Shown: piece after piece, positions 8,111 through 17,400 of the stretch
How positions within the stretch are numbered: the stretch's first letter is position 1
Layout: the number at the start of each line of letters is the position of its first letter
Assembly: GCF_000379445.1 (NCBI RefSeq)
Contig: NZ_KB902275.1
Location: forward strand, 1 to 64,000
Direction: 5' to 3'
DNA length: 64,000 bases
Source: Fangia hongkongensis FSC776 = DSM 21703
GTDB lineage: Bacteria; Pseudomonadota; Gammaproteobacteria; Francisellales; Francisellaceae
The notes under the pieces: generated by a model
Told to the model about the DNA's origin: nothing
The model's input: only the letters and a program-made list of their open reading frames with translations
The model's database searches: none
Made by a program: the position numbers and the translations under genes

Positions 8111-8829
8111 AATGTAGCTCCTTTTATATCTAAAAACAAATCCAGCACTTCGCTCACACCTTTTTGAGCAGAGTGTGTAGCAACGATGCCATTTTTTGCT
8201 AATGCTAATGTTTTTATCTCATAAATCGAGTTGCAAACCGCCATCGGAATCACATTGCTACGGGACATTAACGATACATCATTAAATGAGTCACCAAAGA
8301 ACATAACCTGTTCATCCGCTTGGATATAGTTCAAAATAACTGATTTATCGACTCCTTTAGGAACAAGATCCAGCGCACAATCATCATATAAAAACACATC
8401 CACACTCAACTGATTCTTGTGAATGAAGTCAATCAAGCTCTGACGCGCTTTTTGACCTTCTTTCATCGTATAAAAGCACAGGGTTATAATGGATTTTTTC
8501 TTTTCAACCTTATGTGGTGGTAGCGTGTTAAAATTGAACCTTTGGGAAATACACTTCAGATCATTGTCTTTTATTGCTAATGCGTTATCTTCTTTTCCTT
8601 CCAATAAAACATGCCCGCCATTTTCAGCAACAATGGCCCAAGGGGAAAATGAAAACTCTTTGCAAATATCAATGATATACTGCATTGGCTTTCCTGATGC
8701 AAAAAACACATAATGCCCCAATTTTTGCAACTTTACGATGCGATGTTTCATTTGTGTTGAAAGCTTATCACCTGCAAATAACAGCGTGCCATCTATATCA
8801 AATCCGATATATTTTGCTAGTTTATCCAT
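8107..8829 (-). CDS. HAD-IIB (Cof-type) phosphatase
   Basis: This 240-aa haloacid-dehalogenase hydrolase has motif I D11-I-D13-G-T, where the aspartates are nucleophile and acid/base, a motif II A-S-G-K-P segment near residue 45, and motif IV G-D-S-F-N-D near residue 190. A cap of the IIB/Cof type lies between them. It would dephosphorylate a small cytosolic metabolite (sugar phosphate or nucleotide); the exact substrate is unknown. It is the first gene of an operon whose two following genes (AEC carrier, ATP-grasp ligase) are now truncated, so its pathway context is partly lost. Confidence 0.85.
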   Translation of the reverse strand: MDKLAKYIGFDIDGTLLFAGDKLSTQMKHRIVKLQKLGHYVFFASGKPMQYIIDICKEFSFSPWAIVAENGGHVLLEGKEDNALAIKDNDLKCISQRFNFNTLPPHKVEKKKSIITLCFYTMKEGQKARQSLIDFIHKNQLSVDVFLYDDCALDLVPKGVDKSVILNYIQADEQVMFFGDSFNDVSLMSRSNVIPMAVCNSIYEIKTLALAKNGIVATHSAQKGVSEVLDLFLDIKGATL

Positions 8830-9163
8830 AAATTATCTCTTGCACCCTTAGTATCTATCACTTTTAGAAAGTGACCCCATTTATACCACCCGCAAACCAT
8901 TTCACCCTATTTCTGCCATTGAATTTCTTGTTCTTTTAAGTCATCAGATATTGCTAATAGTCCGAGCTATTACCTGCAATCCAATGACTCAAAACTATCA
9001 AAAACTTCTTCAACATTAAACACCGTAAAATGATTCGCGAGTGGTATATATTTATTCGCAATCATTTTACAATTAGCATTTCGCCTGAAATAGAATGATT
9101 TTTAATCTGATATAGTTACTAAGATATCAAGAGGGAATGATGAAATATATCGTAAGAATTACG
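8830..9163. other. Intergenic stretch holding an interrupted palindrome
   Basis: The 334 bases between the HAD gene and the toxin gene contain no credible ORF. They hold the two halves of the TATACCACCCGC palindrome (8882-8893 and 9037-9048) split by about 130 bases, and a second inverted repeat GTAAAATGATT / AATCATTTTAC at 9025-9035 and 9061-9071. Confidence 0.6.
8882..9071. repeat. Split copy of palindromic repeat element
   Basis: TTATACCACCCGCAAA (8881-8896) and the 24-base AAAATGATTCGCGAGTGG-TATATA (from 9027) are identical to the two sides of the compact palindrome at 10212-10248. Here they are separated by about 130 unrelated bases. A second stem, GTAAAATGATT/AATCATTTTAC, overlaps its right end. 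Confidence 0.6.
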
Positions 9164-9532
9164 CTAATCGTTAAAGGTCTCTGTGATCCCAATCAATAAA
9201 TCCAGCTTTTGCAAAATAAGCTTTCGCTCATCCAGTGTGATGGTGCTAATTAGTATGGACTCGATACGAGAGAGCGCAATAGATCTACACTGTTCAGGAA
9301 GTGCAAAGCTATCTTGCTCCAAATAATCTCTATGGGTAATTTTCACATGTAGTACATCATGCTTGTCGTACGATTGCGTACTAAGTGGACAGATAAAAAT
9401 AGGTGATAAGTTACTATCGAGAAATAATTGATGCGTTAGTATGATAACCGGTCGCTTTTTTCCTATCTCACTCCCCTTATTTGGATTCAGATTAGCAAGA
9501 TAAATACCTGAAGTTTTCAGAGAATTACTCAT
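9164..9532 (-). CDS. PemK/MazF-family toxin (type II toxin-antitoxin)
   Basis: This is a probable endoribonuclease toxin of the MazF/PemK fold that cleaves mRNA when freed from its antitoxin. I choose ATG 9530-9532 (122 aa), which overlaps the antitoxin stop as ATGAGTAA with AAAGGT upstream; an ATG at 9550 is also in frame. The family signature is clear near the N-terminus (G-x-x-Y, then N-K-G-S-E-I-G-K-K-R-P-V-I-I-L at about residues 18-32), followed by I-C-P-L-S and a D-S-F-A-L-P-E-Q strand. The length is typical. It is coexpressed with the RHH antitoxin immediately upstream. Confidence 0.88.
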   Translation of the reverse strand: MSNSLKTSGIYLANLNPNKGSEIGKKRPVIILTHQLFLDSNLSPIFICPLSTQSYDKHDVLHVKITHRDYLEQDSFALPEQCRSIALSRIESILISTITLDERKLILQKLDLLIGITETFND

Positions 9533-9761
9533 CACTGAGACCTTTTTCAATATCTTCCATCTCTATTTGATATTGCTTATTTTGACGCATCTGCAAAAGA
9601 AATTTTGCTATTTTTTCACGCTCTTTTTTGCGTTTAATCCGTGCAATCTCATGTTCTATTGCATGTGTGATAAACTTCGTTCTTGATAACCCTAGTGATT
9701 TAGCAACCACCATGCTTTCCTTTTCTAGTGCATCATCAAGCTTTAAAGATATCATAGACAT
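9525..9761 (-). CDS. Ribbon-helix-helix antitoxin
   Basis: This 78-aa antitoxin has an N-terminal ribbon-helix-helix DNA-binding domain (residues about 3-45: strand I-S-L-K-L, helix D-D-A-L-E-K-E-S, then L-G-L-S-R-T-K-F-I). A charged C-terminal tail (K/E-rich, ending E-D-I-E-K-G-L-S-D-E) would wrap and neutralise the toxin. Its 3' end overlaps the toxin start by 8 bases. The AT-rich palindromes at 9784-9816, directly upstream, are the likely autoregulatory operator. Confidence 0.87.
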   Translation of the reverse strand: MSMISLKLDDALEKESMVVAKSLGLSRTKFITHAIEHEIARIKRKKEREKIAKFLLQMRQNKQYQIEMEDIEKGLSDE

Positions 9762-9783
9762 AGGTTATTCCTAAAGGATTAAT

Positions 9784-9816
9784 ATATATTTAAATATATC
9801 ACTTTAAATATATTTA
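9784..9816. promoter_or_regulatory. Tandem AT palindromes, probable antitoxin operator
   Basis: A perfect 16-bp palindrome ATATATTTAAATATAT (9784-9799) is followed by a 12-bp palindrome TAAATATATTTA (9805-9816), centred about 19 bases apart, just upstream of the antitoxin start. Tandem palindromic sites are usual for cooperative binding of RHH dimers. Confidence 0.6.
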
Positions 9817-9858
9817 TCAACATGACTTTAATAGATAAAGAATAACAAAGGCTACTTT

Positions 9859-10137
9859 TTAAGCCTCTATATCAAAAGAACGATCACAGACATCAATAAA
9901 GCGCTTAAGATTAACCCTATCAATATAGTGATAAAGATAGGCAATATTTAGAAGTTCAATTTTTCTCGCTACTGATAAATCACCTTTGATAATACCATTT
10001 AATACTGCCGCTTTATCTTGCTTTGAGCTTAGCATAGATTGGATAAGCAACTCACCGAGTCTTTGCTGGTCGTCCTCAAATGGAAGCTCTACAGATGTAA
10101 AGTGAATCTTTTGCCTTTGATTTAAAGTAAACGCCAT
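9859..10137 (-). CDS. Small cytosolic protein, function unknown
   Basis: This is a 92-aa soluble, largely helical protein with no signal peptide, no Cys except one near the C-terminus and no motif I recognise. It lies within the segment bracketed by the palindromic repeats at 8882-9071 and 10213-10246, together with the toxin-antitoxin pair, and is transcribed in the same direction. The ribosome binding site is weak (GGGCGAG). It might belong to the same accessory unit, but I see no antitoxin or DNA-binding signature. Confidence 0.5.
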   Translation of the reverse strand: MAFTLNQRQKIHFTSVELPFEDDQQRLGELLIQSMLSSKQDKAAVLNGIIKGDLSVARKIELLNIAYLYHYIDRVNLKRFIDVCDRSFDIEA

Positions 10138-10212
10138 TGTGCTCGCCCATAGGGTTTTAATAACTTTATTTTATAAAACCATGAAATAACAAAACAGAGT
10201 AACTATTACGCT

Positions 10213-10246
10213 TATACCACCCGCAAAATGATTCGCGAGTGGTATA
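10213..10246. repeat. Compact palindromic repeat (MITE/REP-like)
   Basis: TATACCACCCGC (10213-10224) and GCGAGTGGTATA (10235-10246) form a 12-bp stem with one mismatch around the loop AAAATGATTC. The same sequence occurs in split form at 8881-9050. It lies between the 92-aa ORF and the phosphodiesterase gene. Confidence 0.65.
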
Positions 10247-10285
10247 TACAAATTTTTGCATACTCCCTTTGAATTTTCACACATC

Positions 10286-10297
10286 AATGATTATCAT
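10286..10297. promoter_or_regulatory. Fur box core
   Basis: AATGATTATCAT, the exact complement of ATGATAATCATT, matches the palindromic core of the 19-bp Fur consensus. About 13 of 19 positions agree on the reverse strand. It ends 19 bases before the ATG at 10317, where binding would block expression under iron sufficiency. Confidence 0.6.
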
Positions 10298-10316
10298 CAA
10301 ATGCGAAAGGAATATC

Positions 10317-11282
10317 ATGGAGAGAATTATGTTTAAAAAAATGACTTTATCATGGCTTATTGTTATCAGTGCAATTTCGGCTTTATTTGCCAGTGATTTA
10401 ACTGTATTAAGTTACAATGCAAATCTTTTACCTAACATCCCAATTTCTGATTTAACCAAAAATCTCAATCACCCCTTTAAGCGCGCGTATTATATCCCCA
10501 AAAAAATTAATAAGCTTAATGTCGATGTCGTGGCTTTCCAAGAGGACATTGCACCTATATCCTCAGCAATTCTAAATGCACAAATGAAAAAATATGGTTT
10601 TATCTACAAAACTAAAGTGGTTGGTCAACCAAGCTGGGAGCATATTAATCTTTTAAATGGTGGCGTGATTATTTACAGCAAATACCCCTTTGCGGGCTCA
10701 CCACAGTATCTTGTATTTCCACGCTCATATGGCGTTGAAGGCATTTCAAATAAAGGCGCTGTATTTGTCAGTATCAACAAAGATAATAAGCGCTACAATA
10801 TTATTTCACTTCACACACAAAGTTTATCCTTCCCACAATATACTACTGAAGAATATACCCACTGGAAAAACCAAATTGGTGCACTCAATCAGTTTATTGC
10901 CAACTTACAACTACCAGCAAATGAGCCACTTATTGTCCTTGGAGATTTTAATGCTGATAGTGGTAAGGCAATAAAAGGGCAAGCGCCTCAAAGTAAAGAC
11001 CATCCTATTTATGCTGAGCTTCTAAGGATACTGAATGCCACAGCAGCTTCAGTATATGGCCCAGAGACACTTCCTTTTAGCTATGATGCTACAACAAATA
11101 CGATGATTGATAGCAGTGAGCAAACAACACTTGATCATATTCTTTGTATTCAAGGCTATCTCTGTGCCAATGAACACTCAAGCACATCAATCATTGCACT
11201 GAAAAGCAAACAGTTAAAAGGCAAACCAGATCTTTCTGATCACTACGCGGTTATTGCCAAACTCAACTTTGATGTTAAGTAA
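10317..11282 (+). CDS. Secreted endonuclease/exonuclease/phosphatase-family hydrolase, sphingomyelinase-like
   Basis: The product is an exported phosphodiesterase of the EEP superfamily, about 321 aa from ATG 10317 (AAAGGA ribosome binding site); ATG 10329 is an alternative. A signal peptide covers about residues 10-26. The metal-dependent fold is complete: L-T-V-L-S-Y-N-A-N at the first strand, F-Q-E-D (metal Glu), L-G-D-F-N-A-D, L-D-H-I-L and L-S-D-H-Y-A near the end. Secreted members with this layout are neutral sphingomyelinases or DNases. The sphingomyelinase assignment is inference, supported by the next gene (lysoplasmalogenase, 5 bases downstream) and the Fur box, since bacterial sphingomyelinases are often iron-regulated. 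Confidence 0.75.
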   Translation: MERIMFKKMTLSWLIVISAISALFASDLTVLSYNANLLPNIPISDLTKNLNHPFKRAYYIPKKINKLNVDVVAFQEDIAPISSAILNAQMKKYGFIYKTKVVGQPSWEHINLLNGGVIIYSKYPFAGSPQYLVFPRSYGVEGISNKGAVFVSINKDNKRYNIISLHTQSLSFPQYTTEEYTHWKNQIGALNQFIANLQLPANEPLIVLGDFNADSGKAIKGQAPQSKDHPIYAELLRILNATAASVYGPETLPFSYDATTNTMIDSSEQTTLDHILCIQGYLCANEHSSTSIIALKSKQLKGKPDLSDHYAVIAKLNFDVK

Positions 11283-11287
11283 GATAG

Positions 11288-11923
11288 ATGCTTGTCTATT
11301 ACACCACACTCTTGATTTTATCAGCGTTGATACACATTCTTACTAGCAGCAGAAAATCTGGCTTTATATTTGCGTTTTTTACTTTTTTCAAGGTGCTAAC
11401 GACATCTTTGATTATTTTATATGTCATCTTTAATGCGCCAAACTTTTCTTTATATGCAAGTCTTATCGTCCTTGGACTTTGCTTCTCTTTATTTGGCGAT
11501 GCATTTTTGCTCTCTCAGAGGTATTTCACCCACGGGCTTGTTGCTTTTTTAATTGCCCATATTTTCTATATTATTGGCTTTTATTTGCTACAAACCAGCT
11601 ATAGCCTCATACTTATTTTGCCAATATTACTCTATGGAGTCGGTTTTTATTGCCTATTATTCTCAAAACTTGGCAATGACAAAGCGGCTGTTGCTATCTA
11701 CATCCTTATCATTAGCATCATGGGGTATTTAGCAATTAATGCATTTATTGGCAGATCTCAAAGTACTGAGAGCCTCATTTTTGCAGGTGCTATTTTATTT
11801 ATGCTATCTGATTCCATACTCGCATGGGATAAGTTTAAAATGCCTATGAAACAGGCTACATTATGGATTATGAGCACCTATTATCTTGCTCAATGGTTGA
11901 TTGGACTCTCTGTTATTTACTGA
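11288..11923 (+). CDS. YhhN/TMEM86-family lysoplasmalogenase
   Basis: This 211-aa protein has about eight membrane helices and belongs to the YhhN/TMEM86 family, which hydrolyses the vinyl-ether bond of lysoplasmalogens in the membrane. The conserved acidic motifs are visible: F-G-D-A-F-L-L at about residue 70, H-G-L-V-A-F-L-I-A-H, then M-L-S-D-S-I-L-A-W-D-K-F and Y-Y-L-A-Q-W-L near the C-terminus. It starts 5 bases after the secreted phosphodiesterase and so probably shares its transcript. Together they could process ether- or choline-containing host lipids; that link is inference. Confidence 0.85.
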   Translation: MLVYYTTLLILSALIHILTSSRKSGFIFAFFTFFKVLTTSLIILYVIFNAPNFSLYASLIVLGLCFSLFGDAFLLSQRYFTHGLVAFLIAHIFYIIGFYLLQTSYSLILILPILLYGVGFYCLLFSKLGNDKAAVAIYILIISIMGYLAINAFIGRSQSTESLIFAGAILFMLSDSILAWDKFKMPMKQATLWIMSTYYLAQWLIGLSVIY

Positions 11924-12554
11924 CCATATGCAGGTAAAACTCATAAAAAAGCGCCAGTGCAAACAAGATTAAAATCACACCAAATATTTTCTCAAGCTTC
12001 GGCATTTGTCTGGCAAACATACTTCGTACACGCGCATAGCCCATCACGCTTGCCACAAAACTAAACCAGATAAGTGTTGTTAAAAACATAATGGCAATAA
12101 TGGCTAGATGATACCAAAGCGCACTTGATTTCATCACAAAAAGTGGTAGTAGACTCAAAAAGAAGATAATGACCTTTGGATTTGATAAATTACAGCCAAG
12201 ACCCGTTGTAAATAAGTGTTTTTTTGATACTTGAACGCTATTTCCCTTATCATCCAAGCTTGTAGGTGAGCCTGAGGCTTTAAAGCAATGATAGGCAATA
12301 TACAGCAAATAACAGCCACCAAAAAGGCCAATCCACTGCACGATAGATAAGAATGACTCACTCATATAATCAAGAAATAAAACCACAACAGAGGCGTAGA
12401 TAAAGACGCCGCATGCAATGCCAAGCGCAACGACTAAAGCCGGGTTTCGGCCATATTTTAATGATGAGCGAAGCACCATAAAAAAATCAGGTCCTGGTAA
12501 CATCACGCCCAGAATCTGAAAAATAAATAAACTCAATAACGACAGCAGTAACAT
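11913..12554 (-). CDS. LysE/RhtB-family amino acid exporter
   Basis: This 213-aa inner-membrane protein has about six helices and belongs to the LysE/RhtB exporter family. The N-terminus shows the hallmark G-x-x-x-P-G-P-D-F-F-M-V (residues about 17-28), then G-x-x-x-G-I-A-C-G and the G-x-x-Y-L-L-Y-I-A loop. The second half has the N-P-K-V-I-I-F-F motif. It probably exports an amino acid such as homoserine, threonine or lysine; the substrate is unknown. It converges with and overlaps the yhhN-like gene by 11 bases. Confidence 0.9.
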   Translation of the reverse strand: MLLLSLLSLFIFQILGVMLPGPDFFMVLRSSLKYGRNPALVVALGIACGVFIYASVVVLFLDYMSESFLSIVQWIGLFGGCYLLYIAYHCFKASGSPTSLDDKGNSVQVSKKHLFTTGLGCNLSNPKVIIFFLSLLPLFVMKSSALWYHLAIIAIMFLTTLIWFSFVASVMGYARVRSMFARQMPKLEKIFGVILILFALALFYEFYLHMVSK

Positions 12555-12641
12555 AGGTTAAAATAAGGTTCCATCTATATCATAAATCAGATGCTCTATT
12601 ATAACGCAAAGTTCTTATAAATCTGCTTAAATTCGATATTT

Positions 12642-14117
12642 TTAAGCGTGTGTTTTACTGCCTTCAACTAGAATAACTTCACGGTGCTGAGATAAAAGCT
12701 TCAATGAAGGTGCTTTGGTTAACATGCTACCAACATAAATACCAATACAGGCAAATACAAACCCCGGAAGAAGCTCATAGAGCGCAAAAATGCCACCATA
12801 ACTTTTAAAGTGTGGCCAGATAATGACGGTTAATGCACCGATGATAATCCCTAAAAATGCCCCTGTCAGATTCATTCGTTTCCAAAAAAGTGACAACACA
12901 ATAATGGGTCCAAATGATGCGCCCAATCCTGCCCAAGCATATCCAACGAGAGCCAAAATAGAGCTTTTAGGATTCAATGACAGTAAAACAGCAATAACGG
13001 CAATAACAAGCACAATCAGGCGACTCACCCATAACAGCTCACGTGCTTTTGCATCTGGGCGAATAAATTTATGATAAAAATCTTCAGCCACTGCACTTGA
13101 TGAGGCAAGAAGTTGTGCTGAGGCAGTGCTCATTGTCGCGGATAATACGGCTGCCAACAGTAAACCTGCAATCCACGGATTAAATAAGCTCTCTGCTAAA
13201 ACCAAAAACACTGTCTCTGGATTGGATAAACCATTAGGTGCAAAAAATGCAATGCCTAAAAGACCTGTAAATACTGCACCTAAAAGTGCTAAACACATCC
13301 ATGTCATACAAATAAACTGTGCCTGCGGAATCGTTTTTGCACTTTTTGTCGCCATAAAACGCACCAGAATATGCGGCTGACCAAAATAGCCAAGCCCCCA
13401 AGCAAATAAAGAGATCACACCAATAAAAGAAGTGCCCTTAAATGCATTTAAGTACACACTTGACTGATGTGTAATGGTAGAGAGGCTTCCTTGTAAAGAA
13501 CCTAAGTGATGCAACACGGTGATTGGCACAACCAATAGCGCAATAAACATTAAGCAGCCTTGAAAAAAATCAATCCATGAGATTGCCAGAAAACCACCAA
13601 TACAAGTGTAAATAAGAATAATTGCAGCGGTAAGAACAAGCCCTGTGGTATATCCCACATGAAAGGTGGAGCTAAATAAAAGCCCTCCTGCTACAAAGCC
13701 AGAGGCAGTATAAAAAGTAAAAAAGATTAAAATTACAAGCGCCGTTAATAATCTTAACATGCCTGTTGTGTCATGAAATCGGTTCTCAAAATACGATGGA
13801 ATCGTAATGGAGTCTTTTGCTACTTCAGTATAAACCCTAAGGCGCTTTGCAACAATTTGCCAGTTTAGATACGCACCGAGCGCCAGTCCAATTGGCAGCC
13901 ATATTTGATTAAGACCATGAAGCATAACCGCCCCTGGAAGCGCCAACAAAAGCCATGAGCTCATATCTGAAGCACCTGCACCAAGCGCAGCAATGGGTCC
14001 ACTTAATGAGCGGCCACCTAACATGTAATCATGCATATTTTTGGTGTAGAAATACGAGCAGATGCCAAGCGCGAATATCACGGCAATATAAATAACAAAT
14101 ACAATGGTTAGTATCAC
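12642..14117 (-). CDS. putP: Sodium/proline symporter
   Basis: This 491-aa member of the solute:sodium symporter family has about 13 helices and the typical PutP length. The early segments Y-M-L-G-G-R-S-L-S-G-P and A-L-G-A-G-A-S-D-M-S-S-W-L-L-L-A-L-P-G match the PutP substrate/Na+ site. A-K-R-L-R-V-Y-T-E-V and S-I-T-I-P-S-Y-F-E-N-R-F follow, and T-M-S-T-A-S-A-Q-L-L-A-S-S-S lies in the TM8 region. It imports proline with sodium for nutrition or osmoprotection. A 26-aa membrane peptide is encoded 134 bases upstream on the same strand. Confidence 0.92.
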   Translation of the reverse strand: MILTIVFVIYIAVIFALGICSYFYTKNMHDYMLGGRSLSGPIAALGAGASDMSSWLLLALPGAVMLHGLNQIWLPIGLALGAYLNWQIVAKRLRVYTEVAKDSITIPSYFENRFHDTTGMLRLLTALVILIFFTFYTASGFVAGGLLFSSTFHVGYTTGLVLTAAIILIYTCIGGFLAISWIDFFQGCLMFIALLVVPITVLHHLGSLQGSLSTITHQSSVYLNAFKGTSFIGVISLFAWGLGYFGQPHILVRFMATKSAKTIPQAQFICMTWMCLALLGAVFTGLLGIAFFAPNGLSNPETVFLVLAESLFNPWIAGLLLAAVLSATMSTASAQLLASSSAVAEDFYHKFIRPDAKARELLWVSRLIVLVIAVIAVLLSLNPKSSILALVGYAWAGLGASFGPIIVLSLFWKRMNLTGAFLGIIIGALTVIIWPHFKSYGGIFALYELLPGFVFACIGIYVGSMLTKAPSLKLLSQHREVILVEGSKTHA

Positions 14118-14455
14118 TGTTTACCCCTTTATTTTTAGTTCCAACCAATGCTGCATTAAGCTTGCACACTACTATGATTACTTTATATCAATCCCTTTTA
14201 AGCACACAATAGCCACTTACAAGCAGCAAAGCTCATAGCTAACTTTAGCGTTTAACCTTTACGGAGATAATTAACCAATGATAAACCAACGATGAACACA
14301 AACGGCACAAATACAACTAGCCATGAAGACATAATATTTAACTCCTAAGTAATTACCACCCCGAGATGAAAAATAACTTTTCAATCTGAGGCACAGGATA
14401 TACAAAATGCTTGCTAGTTGCAAATGACGATCATGTGTTTTCAGAATATTTTATT
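14118..14455. other. Gap upstream of putP containing one micro-ORF
   Basis: The 338 bases between putP and the end of the yhdP-like gene hold the 26-aa membrane peptide ORF at 14252-14332 and otherwise no clear gene. The 134 bases between peptide stop and putP ATG show no strong hairpin. Confidence 0.5.
14252..14332 (-). CDS. 26-aa single-span membrane peptide upstream of putP
   Basis: The ORF runs from ATG 14330-14332, with AGGAG at a good distance upstream, to TAA at 14252-14254. The peptide is M-S-S-W-L followed by a hydrophobic helix of about 17 residues and a positive C-terminal L-R-K-G, the layout of a small inner-membrane protein with cytosolic tail. Small accessory peptides are known beside some sodium symporters (for example MetS with NSS carriers), so a role with PutP is possible, but I do not recognise this family. 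Confidence 0.5.
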   Translation of the reverse strand: MSSWLVVFVPFVFIVGLSLVNYLRKG

Positions 14456-17400
14456 TTAGCTTAGCTCACCGATCTTAGGCTTATCCCACGTTCCAGTCAC
14501 TTTAAATGCGACAAGCCCTGTGCTTTTAAACAAAGTTCCACCGAGTATTTTGCCCCCCAGATAAGTTGCCATGCCAATTACTGGATTCACAAGAAAACCA
14601 GCAACAACCGCTGTTGTACCAGACATATGTGGCTGATATTTAATCACCTGATCCAGCTTATGCGTACTAATGTCAATCTCACCTTCGACAACCAATGAGA
14701 AGCTTGGCGTGTCAATAACAACGGAAGGGGTGCTTTGTGCGACACCGTTTTCTATTTTGTAACTCCCAGATAAGCTATTAAATGCCATTCCCTTACCAAC
14801 AATACTACTATCTGATAAAAATAGGCGTTTGAAATAGGAATCAATACTCAATAAGCCAATATATTTTGCAAAACCACTACTCACTGACAATAAGGTACCA
14901 TTGGTTAAATCTGCACCGATTTGTCCATTTAAATCATTGATATTTGGCAAATAACCATTCCAAGTTAAATTAGCAGTAAAAGACCCTGAGCCATTTTTCA
15001 AAATGCCATCTCGACCAAAATTATTTAACATCTCTCCCCAGTTGCTTGATAACATATGAACGCTTAAGCTACTTTTTGCTGAAGAAAGCTTCGCTGATGC
15101 CAGAAGCTTAAAGCTTGGATCATAAATACTAAATGCAGGAATAAAAATACTGCCATGCTCTATTTGTACTGCCATTAATAAATTGGGAATGCTAAAGGCG
15201 CCAATTTGCAAATTTGTCACTTTAACATCCATATCTGGAAGTAATTTTAAAACCGTTGGTGAGAGATAATTCTCAATGTTATCTGTATTTTTTTGCAATG
15301 ATTTATTGTCACCCTCGGCAATAAAAATATTATTTGCTGTCAACTCCATAACACCATCATCCACCTTGGGGATCCTAAGAGAAGCTGTCATGTTGTCTTT
15401 ATTTTGTGAAATAACTGCATTGATATCCATTTCAGTTGCCTTGTGATCACTTTTGCTTGTCAGCTGTACGCTCTGGTATGGGTATTGATTTAAAATAAGC
15501 GTATTTACTGAAAGCGCCGCATCAGGAGCGCTTTCATTTATCCACTGACGATAAAGACAACTGTAGATATTTTGATAAGGCACACAATGGGTTGCATTTG
15601 CTGTATTGGTACTCTTTTCACTTATATATTCAGGCGCTTTAGCGAAAAGTGTATATTGCCAAGCATTCTCTTTGGATAACTTTGAGAATAACTTATCAAG
15701 GTTCAATGTGTTTATCTGTCCATTTAAATGGATATTTTTTAGCCGATTACCTTCAACACTAAAACTACTATTTAGCTGAATATTATTTTTAACTGCAAGC
15801 TTTGAGTATACATCCAATAGCATTGAGTTTGTTTTATTTATCTTGTCTTCCTTCTCTTGCCAACGACTGTAAAACGTATTAGGAAACACAAGAAGCTTAT
15901 TTTGTTTTTGCAGCCCATATGCATAAGAAGCATTACCGAGTGAGCCTATTTTAGCATGAATCGATCCACTTTTTACACCACCGCCAATTGTTGCAATAAA
16001 AGGAACCGCGTACTCTAAATGACCCAACATCCAGCTCACATTGGAGTAAGTTCTATTGAACATGCCAACTGGCAGTGCACCGCTTAAAAGCAAATTAGAG
16101 TTAATCAAATCATCATCGCCAACGATCAAACTTCCAGCCAATCTAACGGGTGCATTTGACGCTAGAAATCCATCTAGGTTATCTACCTTAATCTGATCAT
16201 TCACAAAGGACACCTTTCCATTAACACCATAAATATCTCGCGAAAATGGTAATTTGGAGCTTAATACGCCAGAACTTGTATGTACCTCACCTGAAATAAT
16301 ATCTTTTTTTGTTATATCGCCAAGTGGAAAGTTGAGATTTAAAGAAAAGCCAAGCTTACCTTTATAATTGAAATAACGCATAAAATGGTCAATTAAAGCT
16401 TTCTCTTTCGTGCTTTTAAGGTATTGAATTGCCTCTTTTGCCAAGCCTTGTCCTTGCCCCTGAATCACCAATGCTGAAGGCAAATGCGGTGCGATATTAT
16501 TGACTTTTAAATCAACATTATTGACTTTAAGCCCAAGAAGGTTGCCAGAGCTTACTTTCACACTTAAGGTTTGATTATCAATCAAAAGCCGGCCATTTAC
16601 CTGATCGGCTGTCCCCCAGCCGTCATAAGGAGAAAGGCGCGCACCACCGGCATCTGCACGAATATAGAACATACCTGGATGCTGATAAAATGGAATATCG
16701 GTGATTTTGCCATCAATCTTCACTTGTGCCTTTAGGGTGTCAGCACCATAAATATTATGCATTAACCAGTGATATAAATCAGGAGGAATGCCTGACCTTG
16801 GCAAAAAAGATTGATACTCATCTGTTAAGTCAGAGCCATTTAACGCTCCTTCAACCTTAATTGTTGTATCTGCTGGTGATTTTTTTGGAATATCTAATAC
16901 CAAAAGGCCCTGATAATCAAAGTGCTGATTTTGTATTTTGATATCTGGCGCATTAATTTTAATATTATGATCATCCCAACTAACCTTCACATTCGTGTTC
17001 AGAGAAATCTCTGGCCATGCTTTCGTAAACACCGCATTATTGCCAAGTTTGAAATCTGTTGAATCAATTTTCAGATTGATGCTCTGCCCCTCCCAGACAA
17101 GCGAGCCATTAAGGTCTGCAAAATCAAACTTGTTGGCACTATTTTCCACTCCCAAATTGAAAAACTGTCCTCTTAGAATAATATGATCGAGATCTGGCTT
17201 ATCAAGGTTAATCGAAAAGTTGACATTTTTAAGCTCACCAGAGAGTAATAAATGTTCTCTCCAAGCAATATTATCTGTGTTAATCAGGCTTGAAAATGGC
17301 GCTAAATGAATGCTTGGGATATTAATATACAACCGCTCATTTGATACCGTAAAAAGCGCTGATGTAAAAGTAAATCGCTTATTATCAGTAATAAACGTCA

